In this document: piece by piece, positions 17,795 through 25,731 of the stretch
How positions within the stretch are numbered: position 1 is the first letter of the stretch
How the letters are laid out: each line of letters opens with the position of its first letter
Source of the DNA: WTFY01 sp011523795
GTDB taxonomy: Bacteria > Pseudomonadota > Gammaproteobacteria > UBA4575
Assembly (NCBI GenBank): GCA_965207475.1
Contig: OZ242278.1
Location: 310,001 to 374,000, forward strand
Direction of reading: 5' to 3'
DNA length: 64,000 bases
The notes under the pieces: model-generated
What the model saw: the letters and a program-made list of their open reading frames with translations, nothing else
Told to the model about the DNA's origin: nothing
Databases searched by the model: none
Program-made: the position numbers and the translations under genes

Positions 17795-18685
17795 TCACCT
17801 GGCCAGCAATTGCTTGCGTGCCTTCACCAGGTGTTTACCCATGCTCTCGTCAACTGCAGGATACTCCAGATTCAGGCTTTGCAGGGTGTCCCGGATAACC
17901 CCGGCCACACAGTAACGCATAAACGGCTTGTTATCTGCAGGAACCACGTACCAGGGCGCCCAAGGTCTGGAGGTCTTGTTTACCATTTCCTCGTAGGCAG
18001 TCATGTAATCCTGCCAGAATTCCCGTTCCTGCAGGTCTGAAAAAGACCATTTCCAGTGTTTGTCCTTTCTGTTGATCCTGCGTAAAAGCCGGTTTTTCTG
18101 CTCTGTTTTCGACACGTTCAGCCAGAACTTCAGGATTACAGTGCCGTTCAGTGCCAGGTGCTTCTCCATATTGCAGATGGATTCAAACCGTTCCTGCCAC
18201 AGTGCGTCCAGATTGTCATGGGGCGGCAGATTCTGGTGAGCCAGCAATTCAGGATGGACGCGAACGACCAGCACTTCTTCGTAGTAACTTCGATTGAAGA
18301 TTCCGATATACCCTCTTTCCGGCAGGCACCTGTAGGTGCGCCACAGGTAGTCATGGGCCAGCTCACGACCCGATGGTTTCTTGAATGAGTAAACATCACA
18401 ACCTGCCGGGTTGATCCCTGTCATGACAGCACGTACTGTCGAATCCTTGCCTGCCGCATCCATTGCCTGAAAGATTACAAGCACTGCATAACGGCCCTGT
18501 GCGTACAGGATGGGCTGCAGGACCTGCAGGTCTTTGGTAATTTTTTTCAACCCTTTTCCATAGGTGGCTGAGTTTTGCGTGTCTGAAGGAGGTTCAGTCG
18601 GAGCTGCGGCGACCGCAAACGCCCTCTCATCCTTTACAAGATAGGGAGAATAAGGCGCTTGAAATAATTCTTTGTCAGGGGCCAA
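17795..18685 (-). CDS. ppk2: Polyphosphate kinase 2 family protein
   Basis: A 296-residue PPK2-family enzyme that transfers phosphate between polyphosphate and nucleotides (usually making ADP/ATP or GTP from polyphosphate). Walker A is FQAMDAAGKDST (about residues 73-84); the lid and Walker B region is IGIFNRSYYEEVLVVRVHP; a KFWLNVSKTEQKNRL helix follows, as in single-domain PPK2 proteins. The start is a TTG, supported by AAGGAGG seven bases before it, one of the best Shine-Dalgarno sites in the window; that site overlaps the stop of the upstream AI-2E-family gene, so the two are coupled. Nucleotide preference (ADP, GDP or AMP class) cannot be fixed by eye. Confidence 0.9.
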   Translation of the reverse strand: MAPDKELFQAPYSPYLVKDERAFAVAAAPTEPPSDTQNSATYGKGLKKITKDLQVLQPILYAQGRYAVLVIFQAMDAAGKDSTVRAVMTGINPAGCDVYSFKKPSGRELAHDYLWRTYRCLPERGYIGIFNRSYYEEVLVVRVHPELLAHQNLPPHDNLDALWQERFESICNMEKHLALNGTVILKFWLNVSKTEQKNRLLRRINRKDKHWKWSFSDLQEREFWQDYMTAYEEMVNKTSRPWAPWYVVPADNKPFMRYCVAGVIRDTLQSLNLEYPAVDESMGKHLVKARKQLLAR

Positions 18686-18697
18686 GGTAAAACCTCC

Positions 18698-19735
18698 TTA
18701 CTTTTGCAACTCTACATCATTGCCCAGCAAAACCGCGAGCCACCTGGTTTTCGGACTGCTCTCCAGAGCAAGCTTGGCCGTCATGGTCAGGGGCACCGAC
18801 AAAAACATGCCGACCGGCCCGAACACCCACCCCCAGAAGACCAGTGACAAAAACACTACCAGTGTTGAAAGCCCGACGTGGCGACCCATTACCTTGGGCT
18901 CGATCAGGCTGCCAATCAGCACGTTGATGGCAACATACACTGCAGAGGTGACAATCGCCGCACCGGCCCCTAATTGGACGATTACGAACAGGATGGCCGG
19001 AACCGCCGCAATAAATGAACCGATACTGGGAATGTAGTTAAACAGGAATGCAATAATCCCCCAGAGCATCGGGTAATCCACTCCGATGAAAGCCAGCGAC
19101 ACGGCAACCGCGATGCCGGTTACAAGGCTGGTAACCGTCTTTATGGCAAGGTAACGGTTGACGTTATTGGCGATCGCCACAAAAATTCCCAGTGACTTGT
19201 CCGCATTCGGCATGCCTGCGCGCAACTTTCTAGGCACAGAAGATGCCTCGAACAGTATGAAGACCACCGTCAGCAGGATCAGGAATACATTTCCAAACAT
19301 TGAACCCAGCCCATTCAGCATGTCGGCGACCAGCTGCATGGCTGCACCAGGATTCAGGTGGCTGATCAAGACATCCGTCGTGACGTCGTCACTGTACCGG
19401 CTTATCCATGCACCCGACTGTGCAAGAAGATCGGACAGCCGCTGCTGGTAATACGGAAGATCTTCAGAAAATCCCCTGACCGAGGATCCGATAAGGATCG
19501 ACAGCATTGTGAAGGCTGCAATGATAAAACTGAGCACGATAAGCATGGCCAGCCATCTGGGCACCTTTCTGTTTTCCAGCCAATGCAGTGCGGGAGCGCT
19601 GATTATTGCAATGAACACCGACAAAAGAAACGGGACCACAATGGCCTCTGCTGCCCGTACGCCTGCCACCACGACCACGAACGCCGCCAAGGTGATCAGT
19701 ATAGGTAACCCTACCGGCTTTGCTGAAATTTCCAT
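18698..19735 (-). CDS. AI-2E family transporter (TqsA/PerM-like permease)
   Basis: A 345-residue multi-pass inner-membrane protein with about seven to eight hydrophobic stretches. The start (PILITLAAFVVVVAGVRAA) is followed by LLSVFIAIISAPALHWLENRKVPRW, the family signature of a helix and the Leu-Glu-Arg/Lys-Pro turn. The C-terminal half has PMLWGIIAFLFNYIPSIGS and IGSLIEPKVMGRHVGLS, highly conserved in AI-2E/UPF0118 proteins. Members include exporters or channels for AI-2 and Na+/H+ antiporters, so the substrate is open. It forms a two-gene unit with ppk2, 12 bases downstream. Confidence 0.9.
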   Translation of the reverse strand: MEISAKPVGLPILITLAAFVVVVAGVRAAEAIVVPFLLSVFIAIISAPALHWLENRKVPRWLAMLIVLSFIIAAFTMLSILIGSSVRGFSEDLPYYQQRLSDLLAQSGAWISRYSDDVTTDVLISHLNPGAAMQLVADMLNGLGSMFGNVFLILLTVVFILFEASSVPRKLRAGMPNADKSLGIFVAIANNVNRYLAIKTVTSLVTGIAVAVSLAFIGVDYPMLWGIIAFLFNYIPSIGSFIAAVPAILFVIVQLGAGAAIVTSAVYVAINVLIGSLIEPKVMGRHVGLSTLVVFLSLVFWGWVFGPVGMFLSVPLTMTAKLALESSPKTRWLAVLLGNDVELQK

Positions 19736-19825
19736 GACAGCCTGTAACCAGGAACCTCTGAGAGACTGAACGTCATGATCCCCGTCTTTTGATTCATAAC
19801 AGGTCCTGGGCCGTACCCGGGCCTA

Positions 19826-20935
19826 TCAGGTAACAGGAGTGTAACCTCCCGGAATTCCATTTTTGCTGAAGACTATTTGCCATAGCTGAATATCCCTTGC
19901 ACGAAATGCGCCTGCACAACTCAAAAGGTAGTACTTCCACATCCTGTAAAAGCGTGTTCCATATTTCTCACTGATCTTTTCCCAGTTGGAATTGAAGTTA
20001 CGAAACCATGCCATGAGAGTCTTGTCATAGTGCGCACCAAAATTGTGGAAATCCTCCAGTATGAAACGCCTCTCCACAGCACGGCTGATGTCTTTCATCG
20101 AGGGAAGCAGCCCGTTAGGGAAAATGTACTTGTTGATCCAGGGGTTCGGTGAATGGCGTGTCTTGGGTGCTCCGATCGTTTGCAACAGGAACATCCCCTC
20201 CTCCTTCAGGCAGCGCGATGCGACCTGCATGTATTTCACGTAATTCTTCGGGCCCACGTGCTCAAACATGCCCAATGAGATGATATGGTCAAACTTTTCA
20301 TCAAGCTGGCGATAGTCTTGAAGCCTGATCTGGACCGGTAACCCCGCACAATTCTGCTGGGCAAGCTCGGCCTGCTCCCGGGAGATTGTGACGCCAACGG
20401 ATTCTGCACCATAGTTCTGGGCGGCAAATTTCAGGAAACTGCCCCATCCGCAGCCGATATCCAGGACGCGCTGTCCAGGCCTGATCCCGATCTTGCGACA
20501 TACGAGATCAAGCTTGTCTTCCTGGGCCTGGTCCAGGTCCGCTGCATTTTTCCAGTAACCGCATGTATACGTCATACGCCCGTCCAGCATGAGTTCGAAA
20601 AGGTCGTTTCCGATATCGTAATGCGCCTGGCCAACCTGGAATGCACGACTCAGGCTCTGAAGATTAAACAGCTTTGACTGCAGAACCAGCAAGATTATCC
20701 GGAGATCCCTGACCTTGGAGTCGAGTCTGGCCGAGAGAATTCTATGGAAAAACTGGTCAAGCTCCTGCACATCCCACCACTCGTCCATGTACGACTCGCC
20801 CAGGCCCAGGGAACCTCTGGCGAACACGCGCTGAAACAGGCGGCCATCATGGACCTGGATATCCCACGCCCTGTCACCATTGATTTCAATATTTGCTTCT
20901 GCAAGCAAATGTCGCGCTTTTTCCTCGTACGACAT
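19826..20935 (-). CDS. cfa: Cyclopropane-fatty-acyl-phospholipid synthase
   Basis: A 369-residue SAM-dependent enzyme that adds a methylene bridge across double bonds of membrane phospholipid acyl chains, usually in stationary phase or under acid stress. The SAM-binding motif VLDIGCGWGSFLKFAA is at about residues 165-180, followed by VTISREQAELAQQ. The substrate region HYDIGNDLFELMLDGRMTYTCGYW contains the Cys conserved in CFA synthases, and the C-terminus has RMWKYYLLSCAGAFRARDIQLWQ. The ATG at 20935 is preferred over the GTG directly before it because AGG lies four bases upstream of the ATG. The gene is monocistronic. Confidence 0.95.
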   Translation of the reverse strand: MSYEEKARHLLAEANIEINGDRAWDIQVHDGRLFQRVFARGSLGLGESYMDEWWDVQELDQFFHRILSARLDSKVRDLRIILLVLQSKLFNLQSLSRAFQVGQAHYDIGNDLFELMLDGRMTYTCGYWKNAADLDQAQEDKLDLVCRKIGIRPGQRVLDIGCGWGSFLKFAAQNYGAESVGVTISREQAELAQQNCAGLPVQIRLQDYRQLDEKFDHIISLGMFEHVGPKNYVKYMQVASRCLKEEGMFLLQTIGAPKTRHSPNPWINKYIFPNGLLPSMKDISRAVERRFILEDFHNFGAHYDKTLMAWFRNFNSNWEKISEKYGTRFYRMWKYYLLSCAGAFRARDIQLWQIVFSKNGIPGGYTPVT

Positions 20936-20938
20936 CAC

Positions 20939-21729
20939 ACCTGCCTGTTACTTATGCATTGGTTCACGATTAGGCATTTCAAGATACAGACTGCTGAAGT
21001 TTACGACCTGTATGCCAAAGAAAGTGTACAGCCCAGTTTCGTTCACGGGTTATTGTTGCAGAGTATGTATACCATTTGCCCTGTCAGATCAACATGCTGA
21101 GATCTGGATAAGCCAGCCGTGGGTATGTTACTTCTTTTTTGTCACGTCCGCATACGGATCATACAGACAAAACATGGCTGTCACAGCAATATATTCGGCA
21201 AAACCGGGACACTCGCCCTACCCTGCCGAAAAAAAAAGTTCACAAACCAAGCATGTCGTATTGCATATGATTCGTGTATGCAAACTTCTGCGGGAACCTT
21301 GTTACGGCATTAAATTGTATTACCAGCAATCAAGGAATCCAAAACATCTTCGGACCCCGGCCAGCGTTTGTGGCTCGTAACGATTCCCTCATACATAGAC
21401 AGCGAAGGCTCTGCAGAACAGGGGGCTGTTCCTCGCAAGCGCCCGCCTGTACCTGCTCGGAAAGATCCGGAGCGAAAGTTCAAGCTTAGGGTTGATCGGA
21501 AGGATAAACCTTCAATGGAAGAGGTGGAGTGAACTTGCCTCTGCCAACTAACCGGGATAATCCCCAGAATTTATTGCTTGGTAATTGGAGTATTTTTCCT
21601 TACAATGCCCGGATAAGTCTTGCTGCGACAGGGGCATCGAGTGCGAGTTCATCCCCCAAAAAGGAACTACTGATTGTTGCGGCATACTACAAGTAACTGC
21701 AGATCGTGTTGATCAAATTTAAAACTTTT
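20939..21729. other. Large intergenic region with no recognised gene
   Basis: Nearly 800 bases lie between cfa and the lipoprotein gene. Frames on both strands encode only low-complexity, Cys/His/Arg-rich translations without known motifs, so none is called. No tRNA, 6S, RNase P or SRP RNA hallmark was seen. It contains a nine-A run near 21230 and an imperfect inverted repeat around 21457-21473. It must carry the promoters of cfa and of the lipoprotein gene and has room for a small RNA. Confidence 0.4.
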
Positions 21730-21740
21730 GGAGTCAAAAA

Positions 21741-22070
21741 ATGCTTGCAAAGAAACTTCTTTATCCTGCAGCCTTCGCTTTGGCAGTAGGTTTTGCCACA
21801 GGATGCCAAGTAACACCACCAGTAGACCCCCCACCTGATCCCATTGCGGAACTGCGTGCCGTCGCTGAGGAGGCACTGCGCACGGCCAACACAGCTGGCT
21901 ACGATGCTGCAACGGCCAAGGATATGGCGTTTGCTGCGCAGTCGGCTGCAGATTCGGCCCAAGAAACTGCCGATTATGCCCAGGAAGCAGCACATTCTGC
22001 CCTGGCCTGTTGCGATGAAAACAGCCGACGCATGAACCGTATGTTCCATGACTCAATGAAATCAAAATAA
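21741..22070 (+). CDS. OprI/Lpp-like alanine-zipper murein lipoprotein
   Basis: A 109-residue protein. Residues 1-21 are a lipoprotein signal peptide (KK, hydrophobic core) ending FATG before Cys22, which would be lipidated. A short proline-rich linker (TPPVDPPPDP) follows, then an Ala-rich coiled-coil (AVAEEALRTAN through AAHSAL) with heptad spacing, and the tail DENSRRMNRMFHDSMKSK. The tail resembles that of Pseudomonas OprI and ends in Lys, the residue that Lpp-type proteins use to bond to peptidoglycan. GGAG lies seven bases before the ATG and a strong terminator follows. The L,D-transpeptidase gene next door encodes the kind of enzyme that makes this link. The Pro-rich linker and the CC pair before the tail are unusual. 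Confidence 0.8.
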   Translation: MLAKKLLYPAAFALAVGFATGCQVTPPVDPPPDPIAELRAVAEEALRTANTAGYDAATAKDMAFAAQSAADSAQETADYAQEAAHSALACCDENSRRMNRMFHDSMKSK

Positions 22071-22082
22071 CGACTCAACCTC

Positions 22083-22117
22083 ACGGAAAAGGGTTCGCAA
22101 TGCGAACCCTTTTCCGT
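22083..22117 (+). terminator. Intrinsic terminator after the lipoprotein gene
   Basis: A perfect 17-base inverted repeat around one central base: ACGGAAAAGGGTTCGCA and its complement. The core hairpin GGGTTCGC/GCGAACCC is flanked by AAAA and TTTT, so it can work in both directions and would stop transcription from both the lipoprotein gene and the converging L,D-transpeptidase gene. Confidence 0.85.
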
Positions 22118-22155
22118 ATGCGTGCTGCTCAAGCCAACATCAAACAATCAATTCC

Positions 22156-23079
22156 CTACTGCCTTTCACCCACGACTGAAGGCAGGCCAGACCTGTGCTC
22201 GGCAAGACGGGACACCAGGTCCCAGTCTACCGTGTAATCCTGGCTGCTCTGTGTCACATCGATGACCGCGCGTACAAACTGGGTCAGGTCGTTCAGGCCC
22301 ACCAGGCCCCCGTCATCAGGATGCATTTCCGCATACAGCTTGCCTTGGTGCCAGGCAACTTTGTGAGGCTGGTTGACAATCGTCACCGGAGTGTTTAGCG
22401 GCACCCGGTTAAACAGGTCCTCTATATCATCAGGATGGAGCCGTATGCATCCATGCGTGACCTTCATCCCGATACCTCTTGGTTCATTTGTACCATGAAT
22501 GACATAACCTGGAAGCGCCATGTACAACGCGTGCTTGCCTAACGGATTGTCAGGTCCCGGCGGCACCGACTCCTCCAGAACCCTTCCCAGCTGCTCCTGC
22601 TCTTTGCGAATGGACTCAGGCGGATACCATGTTGGATCTTTCATTTTCCTGACAACCCGCGTCTGGGCCTGGGGGGTATCCCATCCCTGTCTGCCGACGC
22701 TGATCGGGTAGGTGTAAACATGATCGCGAGTACCGTCGGAGCTTTCAGGAAAGTAGTACAAGCGCATCTCGGCCAGATTCAGTACGATACCTTCCCGGTT
22801 CCGAACCGGCAAAATGTATTGTGTCGGCAGGATGATCTGGGTGCCCTGGCCGGGTAACCAGGGGTCCACGGCAGGATTCGCAAGTACCAGTTCCTGGAAT
22901 CCAAGATCGAATTTCCGTGCCAGGTCCAGAAAGGTATCCTCATCCCGTGTACTGACAATTGTGGGCTGTCCCACGATGGCCTCATTTCCGGTAATGAGTC
23001 GATAACGCTCGGCATGGCCAGGCGCTGCCAGGAAAAGGCAGAAGATCAGGAATAAAATAAAAGTTCTTGTCGAATTCAC
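22156..23079 (-). CDS. L,D-transpeptidase (ErfK/YbiS/YcfS family) with LysM-like domain
   Basis: A 307-residue periplasmic enzyme that forms non-classical peptidoglycan links or attaches murein lipoprotein to peptidoglycan. The signal peptide is NSTRTFILFLIFCLFLAAPGHA. A LysM-like domain follows (EDTFLDLARKFDLGFQELV through TQIILPTQYILP), then the YkuD catalytic domain with YVIHGTNEP and the nucleophile motif THGCIRL. The GTG at 23079 is chosen because AAGGAG lies about ten bases upstream and because the signal peptide starts there; a longer frame from 23169 adds 30 unrelated residues running into bioA. It converges on the Lpp-like gene across a shared terminator. Confidence 0.9.
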   Translation of the reverse strand: MNSTRTFILFLIFCLFLAAPGHAERYRLITGNEAIVGQPTIVSTRDEDTFLDLARKFDLGFQELVLANPAVDPWLPGQGTQIILPTQYILPVRNREGIVLNLAEMRLYYFPESSDGTRDHVYTYPISVGRQGWDTPQAQTRVVRKMKDPTWYPPESIRKEQEQLGRVLEESVPPGPDNPLGKHALYMALPGYVIHGTNEPRGIGMKVTHGCIRLHPDDIEDLFNRVPLNTPVTIVNQPHKVAWHQGKLYAEMHPDDGGLVGLNDLTQFVRAVIDVTQSSQDYTVDWDLVSRLAEHRSGLPSVVGERQ

Positions 23080-23165
23080 CAGGGGCTGCTCCTTGCACCA
23101 GAACCAAACCGCTGTCGGCTTGGACAATCGAATTATACCCGAACAGAAGCTACTACAAATCCTTG

Positions 23166-24518
23166 TCATCGTACAGCATCCTCGATGCCGCGTTCTGCCA
23201 CCTCCACAAGCATCCGGATTTCTTCAGGGGTGATCACATAAGGCGGCATGAAATATACCACATCGCCCAGAGGCCTCAGCAGCACACCATGCTCCAAGCC
23301 ATATCGCTGCACTCGAAGGCCTCTTCGCTCCTGCCAGGGAAATGGCTCATTTGTGGCCCTGTCCCGGACTAGCTCAATAGCCGTAATCATGCCACGCTGC
23401 CGGACATCGGCAACATTCGGATGATCGGCGAATCTTTCCGTCTGTCTTACAAATTCAACGGTCAGGTTCTTGTTCGACTCGATAACGTTTTCTTCCCTGA
23501 AAATATCCAGTGTGGCAAGCGCTGCGGCACAGCCAAGTGCATTGCCTGTATAGCTGTGAGAGTGCAAGAAGGCTTTCATGCCCGTGTATTCAGCATAAAA
23601 GGCGTCGTACACCTGATCTGTAGTCAAGACCACTGACAGTGGCAGGTAGCCTCCTGTCAGCGCCTTGGACAGGCACATGAAATCCGGCGCTATGCCGGCC
23701 TGTTCACACGCAAACATGGTCCCTGTCCGGCCAAATCCCACGGCAATTTCATCGGCAATCAGATGCACACCGTAAAAATCACAGGCTTTACGCAGCATGC
23801 CTAAATACTCCGGATCATACATGCGCATGCCTCCCGCACACTGCACCAAGGGTTCAACGATAACAGCGCTTACCTCTTCATGATGCTTTTGCAATATCTC
23901 GTCCATGTGCACAAACATGCGCCTGGCAAATTCCAGGGCGCTTTCTCCGGGTTCCCGGTTATAGCTGTCCGGACTGGGTGCCGTAATGGTATCGAGCAGA
24001 AGCGGCTCATAGACCTGCTTGAACAAAGGCACGTCTCCTGCAGACAGTGCCCCAATAGTTTCCCCATGATAGGAATTGCTGAGATTGACAAATCTGGTCT
24101 TCTTGCGCTTTCCCGAATTTTGCCAGTAATGGAAGCTCATCTTCATCGCAACTTCGATGGCCGAGGACCCATTGTCTGCAAAAAAGCATTTCTGCAGCGG
24201 TTCAGGCGCGATCTCGACAAGCCGTTCAGACAGGCGGATGACCGGCTCATGCGAACACCCCGCCAACAGTACATGCCCAACCAGGTCGAGCTGCTGTCTG
24301 ATGGCCTGATTGATTCTCTCGTTGCCGTGGCCAAACACGTTGACCCACCACGAACTGATGGCATCGAGGTAATGCTTGCCTTCGAAGTCTTCCAGCCATA
24401 CGCCTTTTGCACTTTTTACCAGCAATACCGGGAAGCGCTCGAGGTCCTTCATTTGCGTACACGGATGCCAGACTGAAGCCAGGTCTCTTTGTCTTAAATC
24501 TGAAGAATGAAGATTCAT
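23166..24518 (-). CDS. bioA: Adenosylmethionine-8-amino-7-oxononanoate aminotransferase
   Basis: A 450-residue PLP enzyme of biotin synthesis that converts KAPA to DAPA with SAM as amino donor. Hallmarks: IWHP-like SVWHPCTQM near the N-terminus, DAISSWWVNVFGH, SNSYHGETIGALS, LIADEIAVGFGRTG with the PLP-ring Asp, and the Schiff-base Lys in CLSKALTGGYLPLS. The C-terminus has VVYFMPPYVITPEEI. The rest of the bio operon (bioBFCD) is not here. It diverges from a class V aminotransferase gene with only 41 bases between the two start codons, and neither start has a Shine-Dalgarno. The L,D-transpeptidase follows 86 bases downstream on the same strand. Confidence 0.95.
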   Translation of the reverse strand: MNLHSSDLRQRDLASVWHPCTQMKDLERFPVLLVKSAKGVWLEDFEGKHYLDAISSWWVNVFGHGNERINQAIRQQLDLVGHVLLAGCSHEPVIRLSERLVEIAPEPLQKCFFADNGSSAIEVAMKMSFHYWQNSGKRKKTRFVNLSNSYHGETIGALSAGDVPLFKQVYEPLLLDTITAPSPDSYNREPGESALEFARRMFVHMDEILQKHHEEVSAVIVEPLVQCAGGMRMYDPEYLGMLRKACDFYGVHLIADEIAVGFGRTGTMFACEQAGIAPDFMCLSKALTGGYLPLSVVLTTDQVYDAFYAEYTGMKAFLHSHSYTGNALGCAAALATLDIFREENVIESNKNLTVEFVRQTERFADHPNVADVRQRGMITAIELVRDRATNEPFPWQERRGLRVQRYGLEHGVLLRPLGDVVYFMPPYVITPEEIRMLVEVAERGIEDAVR

Positions 24519-24559
24519 CGCAACTTATTCGGCTGATTTATTTCGTGCTACTCTAACGC

Positions 24560-25693
24560 ATGCAGCATGATTGGACACATGAATTTCCTCATAGAACAGG
24601 GCTTGTCCACCTCAATCATGCCGGAGTGGCTCCCTGGCCGCTAAGCGCAGCAAGGGCAGTAGCAGAATTTGCCAGCGACAATGCCCGGTACGGCACCGAA
24701 CATACAGCAAAGTGGAAGCAGACAGAGGCCGAATTGCGCCAGGCCTGCCAGCAGCTGATCCAGGCAGAAAGTCCCGGCGATATCGCGCTGGTCAAGAATA
24801 CATCCGAAGGTCTTTCCATCGTAGCCTACGGCATAGCCTGGCAGCCACACGACAATGTCGTATTCGCCAGGCAGGAGTTCCCATCCAACCGTGTACTGTG
24901 GCAATCACTCCAAAGCAGATTCGGGACAGAAGCAAGATGCGTCGACCTGTACCAGTCTCGCAAACCGGAGGAAGCCCTGTTCAGTCAAGCCGATCGTCAC
25001 ACACGGCTGATCTCGGTCAGTGCAGTCCAGTATGACACAGGCCTGTGCATGGACCTCGAAACAATCAGTGATTTTTGCAAATCCCGAAACATCCTGCTCT
25101 GCGTAGACGCCATCCAGGCGCTTGGAGCCACACCCTTTGACCTGATTTCCACGCCGGCTGACTTCGTCATGGCAGACAGCCACAAGTGGCTGCTGGGGCC
25201 GGAAGGAATCGGCCTGTTCTACTGCAACCCTGAAGTTCGCGATCAGCTGCATCTGAACCAGTTCGGGTGGCACATGCTGGAGGATTCGAGCAACTTCGAA
25301 TTGCAGGAATGGAGACCCGCTTCCGACGCCAGGCGTTTTGAATGCGGGAGCCTGAATTACACGGGCATCCATGCAATGCATGCAAGCCTGAAGCTGCTGC
25401 TGGACACCGGAATCAGCAATATTCATGACATGGTTTCATCAAATATATCCTATCTATATGATAAGTCGAAGGAAAAAGGCTTCAGAATCATCAGTGATAT
25501 GGACCGGGCACGGCGTTCAGGCATCCTGACCCTGCAGCGTCCGGGAATCGATAACTATGAACTGTTCAGGTATCTGCTGAACTCAGGGGTACTGTGCGCC
25601 TACCGATGCGAAGGCATCCGCTTCTCGCCTCATTTCTATACAAGCCGGGAGGATATCGACTACGCGCTCGAGTTAACCTGCGACTATGTATAA
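24560..25693 (+). CDS. Class V aminotransferase (cysteine desulfurase-like PLP enzyme)
   Basis: A 377-residue fold-type I PLP enzyme. LNHAGVAPWPLSAARAV opens the fold, LVKNTSEGLSIVAYGI is the cofactor phosphate region, CVDAIQALGATPFDL holds the PLP-ring Asp, and ADSHKWLLGPEGIGLFYC contains the Schiff-base Lys. The C-terminus has RFSPHFYTSREDID, as in NifS/IscS/SelA-like class V proteins. The HAGVAP start and the lack of the active-site Cys loop of IscS suggest an isopenicillin-epimerase/kynureninase-like member; substrate unknown. It is followed after 38 bases by fadI and may share its operon, hinting at amino-acid or acyl degradation. Confidence 0.85.
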   Translation: MQHDWTHEFPHRTGLVHLNHAGVAPWPLSAARAVAEFASDNARYGTEHTAKWKQTEAELRQACQQLIQAESPGDIALVKNTSEGLSIVAYGIAWQPHDNVVFARQEFPSNRVLWQSLQSRFGTEARCVDLYQSRKPEEALFSQADRHTRLISVSAVQYDTGLCMDLETISDFCKSRNILLCVDAIQALGATPFDLISTPADFVMADSHKWLLGPEGIGLFYCNPEVRDQLHLNQFGWHMLEDSSNFELQEWRPASDARRFECGSLNYTGIHAMHASLKLLLDTGISNIHDMVSSNISYLYDKSKEKGFRIISDMDRARRSGILTLQRPGIDNYELFRYLLNSGVLCAYRCEGIRFSPHFYTSREDIDYALELTCDYV

Positions 25694-25731
25694 TCAACTT
25701 TCCGAATAAACCGCCATCAGGCATGTAACGC

